Assembly: GCA_023248175.1 (NCBI GenBank)
Contig: JAHFFC010000004.1
Coordinates: forward strand, 1-15,895
DNA from: Candidatus Omnitrophota bacterium
Lineage (GTDB): Bacteria; Omnitrophota; Gorgyraeia; JACOVV01
Direction of reading: 5' to 3'
Length of the DNA: 15,895 nt
Shown: positions 14,567 through 15,895 of the stretch, one piece after another
Layout of the letters: every line of letters begins with the position of its first letter
How positions within the stretch are numbered: position 1 is the stretch's first letter
Program-made: the position numbers and the translations under genes
Notes under the pieces: model-generated
Told to the model about the DNA's origin: nothing
The model's input: the letters and a program-made list of their open reading frames with translations, nothing else
The model's database searches: none

Positions 14567-15787
14567 ATGGATACCATCAAAGACAAAGTCAAAGAACAAC
14601 TCAAACTCATCCGCCGCGGGACGGTGGAGATTATTTCAGAGGAGGAACTCGCCAAAAAGATTGAGTGGTCCCTTCAGAATAAACAGCCCCTGATTATCAA
14701 AGCCGGTTTTGACCCAACTGCTCCGGATTTACATTTAGGACACACAGTGCTCTTGCGAAAGATGCGGCATTTTCAACGCCTTGGGCATGAGGTTTTTTTT
14801 ATTATCGGTGATTTCACAGGTCGTATTGGAGATCCAACCGGAAAAACTGAAAAACGCAAGCCGCTCAGTGAAAAAGAAATCCAAGAGAATGCTAAAACAT
14901 ATAAAGAACAAGTTTTTAAAATCCTCGATCCAGATAAAACCAGAATAGTTTTTAATAACGAATGGTTGGGAAAACTGAGATCAGAGGATCTTGTACGTTT
15001 AGCATCTCGCGTCTCTGTTGCTCAACTCCTGGCCCGAGCAGATTTCAGGGAACGCTATGTCCAAGGAAAAGATATTAGCATGAATGAATTTTTGTATCCG
15101 CTCTTACAAGCTTATGATTCTGTGGAATTAAAAGCCGACGTTGAGCTCGGTGGCACCGACCAAAAGTTTAATCTACTAATGGGACGAGACCTTCAAAAAG
15201 ATTTCCATCAAGAACCTCAAGCTGTTATTTTAATGCCTCTTCTTGAGGGATTAGATGGCATCCAAAAGATGAGCAAGAGTCTTGGCAATGCCATCGGCAT
15301 TCTGGAAGAACCTAAAGAGATGTTCGGAAAAATCATGGCGGTCTCGGATGAACTCATGCACCGCTACTATGAACTTCTTACTGAGGTGGATGTGGTAAAA
15401 GTAAAATCTGAAATCAAGAACGGGAAAAATCCTAAACTGGCTAAGGAAGAACTTGCCTTTGAAATCACAAAAGATTTTCACGGCGAAGCAAAAGCCAAAG
15501 ACGCTCAGTCGGAGTTTCAGAAAGTTTTTCAGCAGAAAAGAGCCCCTGCCGACATTCCTCTTTTTACGATACATCCGGATGCTAACGGAAAAGTGGACAT
15601 TACTAAACTCCTGTTCGACTCCAGCTTGGCTGTCTCCATGAACGAAGCCCGGCGTCTTCTTCAGCAGGGGAGTATCAAACTAAACCACTCCTCCAGGATT
15701 CAAGAGCGCTTTGTTTCTCTGAATGACAGCGACATTCTTCAAGTCGGCCCGCGAAAGTTCCTCAGAATTAAAAAGGTAAGGACTTAA
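14567..15787 (+). CDS. tyrS: Tyrosyl-tRNA synthetase (TyrRZ-like, KMSKS type)
   Basis: This class I synthetase attaches tyrosine to tRNA-Tyr. The protein has 406 residues from ATG 14567. It shows [15 protein letters not shown] (47-61, with HLGH at 56-59), [17 protein letters not shown] (81-97), [20 protein letters not shown] (183-202), KMSKS (234-238) and a C-terminal S4 RNA-binding domain (about 340-405, [13 protein letters not shown]). The canonical KMSKS and the [13 protein letters not shown] signature place it in the TyrZ-like subgroup rather than the E. coli TyrS (KFGKT) type. The frame extends 3 codons upstream to a TTG at 14558. ATG 14567 is preferred, although its Shine-Dalgarno (GAG) is weak. 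Parts of the gene look more AT-rich than its neighbours. Its position after an aromatic amino-acid block is functionally consistent. Confidence 0.96.
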   Translation: MDTIKDKVKEQLKLIRRGTVEIISEEELAKKIEWSLQNKQPLIIKAGFDPTAPDLHLGHTVLLRKMRHFQRLGHEVFFIIGDFTGRIGDPTGKTEKRKPLSEKEIQENAKTYKEQVFKILDPDKTRIVFNNEWLGKLRSEDLVRLASRVSVAQLLARADFRERYVQGKDISMNEFLYPLLQAYDSVELKADVELGGTDQKFNLLMGRDLQKDFHQEPQAVILMPLLEGLDGIQKMSKSLGNAIGILEEPKEMFGKIMAVSDELMHRYYELLTEVDVVKVKSEIKNGKNPKLAKEELAFEITKDFHGEAKAKDAQSEFQKVFQQKRAPADIPLFTIHPDANGKVDITKLLFDSSLAVSMNEARRLLQQGSIKLNHSSRIQERFVSLNDSDILQVGPRKFLRIKKVRT

Positions 15788-15790
15788 TAT

Positions 15791-15819
15791 CATATCCTAT
15801 TTTATTCCAATAGGTTATG
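15791..15819. repeat. Imperfect inverted repeat after tyrS
   Basis: CATA-t-CCTATT, a 7-nt loop, then AATAGG-t-TATG: 10 of 11 pairs with one T-T mismatch, starting 4 nt after the tyrS stop. It is AT-rich and not followed directly by a T-run (TATTTTTG comes about 10 nt later), so a terminator is possible but weak. An operator for a downstream gene is the alternative. Confidence 0.4.
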
Positions 15820-15859
15820 AAATAATCTATATTTTTGTATTAATTTTAAGAGTAGGGCA

Positions 15860-15868
15860 TGCTAAAAT
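15860..15868 (+). promoter_or_regulatory. Possible extended -10 promoter for a gene beyond the window
   Basis: TGC followed by TAAAAT (15863-15868) is an extended -10 pattern in AT-rich DNA. TTGTAT at 15835-15840 is 22 nt upstream, too far for a normal -35. Support is weak because AT-rich sequence often yields such matches. Confidence 0.25.
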
Positions 15869-15895
15869 CTTACATGAATGCTAGATATCTTCATT

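Noticed and set aside
1..15895. CRISPR array, tRNA or rRNA genes, insertion sequence or prophage
   Set aside because: No regularly spaced repeats, no cloverleaf or rRNA landmarks, and no transposase or integrase frames; nearly every base is in a housekeeping gene.

Overview
The window is a dense, single-strand (+) block of core bacterial genes with almost no intergenic space. I see no phage, transposon, CRISPR, toxin-antitoxin or defence genes. Base composition is moderate, TTG starts occur, and some genes have a strong Shine-Dalgarno while others have none. The gene order (nusA-infB, trpS-scpA-scpB, a pheA/hisC/aroF/tyrA block, plsC-rpsA) recalls uncultured Gram-negative lineages of the Omnitrophota/PVC type. 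That placement is from memory of gene-order style and is not proven here.

Region 1 (1-2241): the 3' part of a REC-histidine kinase with a degenerate GGDEF-like C-terminus. It overlaps by 4 bases an RluD-type 23S rRNA pseudouridine synthase that starts with TTG.

Region 2 (2242-2416): the only sizeable gap before the last gene. It holds a good sigma-70-type promoter (TTGACA, 17 nt, TAATAT) followed within about 15 nt by an A-run/GTGGG-loop-CCCAC/T-run hairpin. An intrinsic-terminator shape thus sits at the very start of the predicted nusA leader. rimP, the usual partner upstream of nusA, is absent here.

Region 3 (2417-15787): a probable long operon of 12 genes, nusA, infB, trpS, scpA, scpB, pheA (chorismate mutase-prephenate dehydratase-ACT), hisC-like aminotransferase, DAHP synthase, tyrA, plsC, rpsA, tyrS. 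Most junctions overlap or are 2-27 nt apart; the rpsA-tyrS gap is 56 nt. Two condensin subunits are embedded between TrpRS and four aromatic amino-acid genes, and the block ends with TyrRS. It therefore combines transcription and translation factors, entry into the shikimate pathway, the Phe and Tyr branches, and the synthetases for Trp and Tyr. Two genes (nusA near its 3' end and plsC at its 3' end) carry a related 35-nt palindromic element read in the same frame, which looks like a coding-sequence-embedded repeat.

Region 4 (15788-15895): AT-rich sequence after tyrS with an 11-bp imperfect inverted repeat and a possible extended -10 promoter for a gene outside the window.

Most of the window is ordinary housekeeping content. 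The best leads are the in-frame palindromic repeat, the promoter-proximal terminator before nusA, the degenerate GGDEF domain on the kinase, and the four-cysteine (possible Fe-S) TrpRS.
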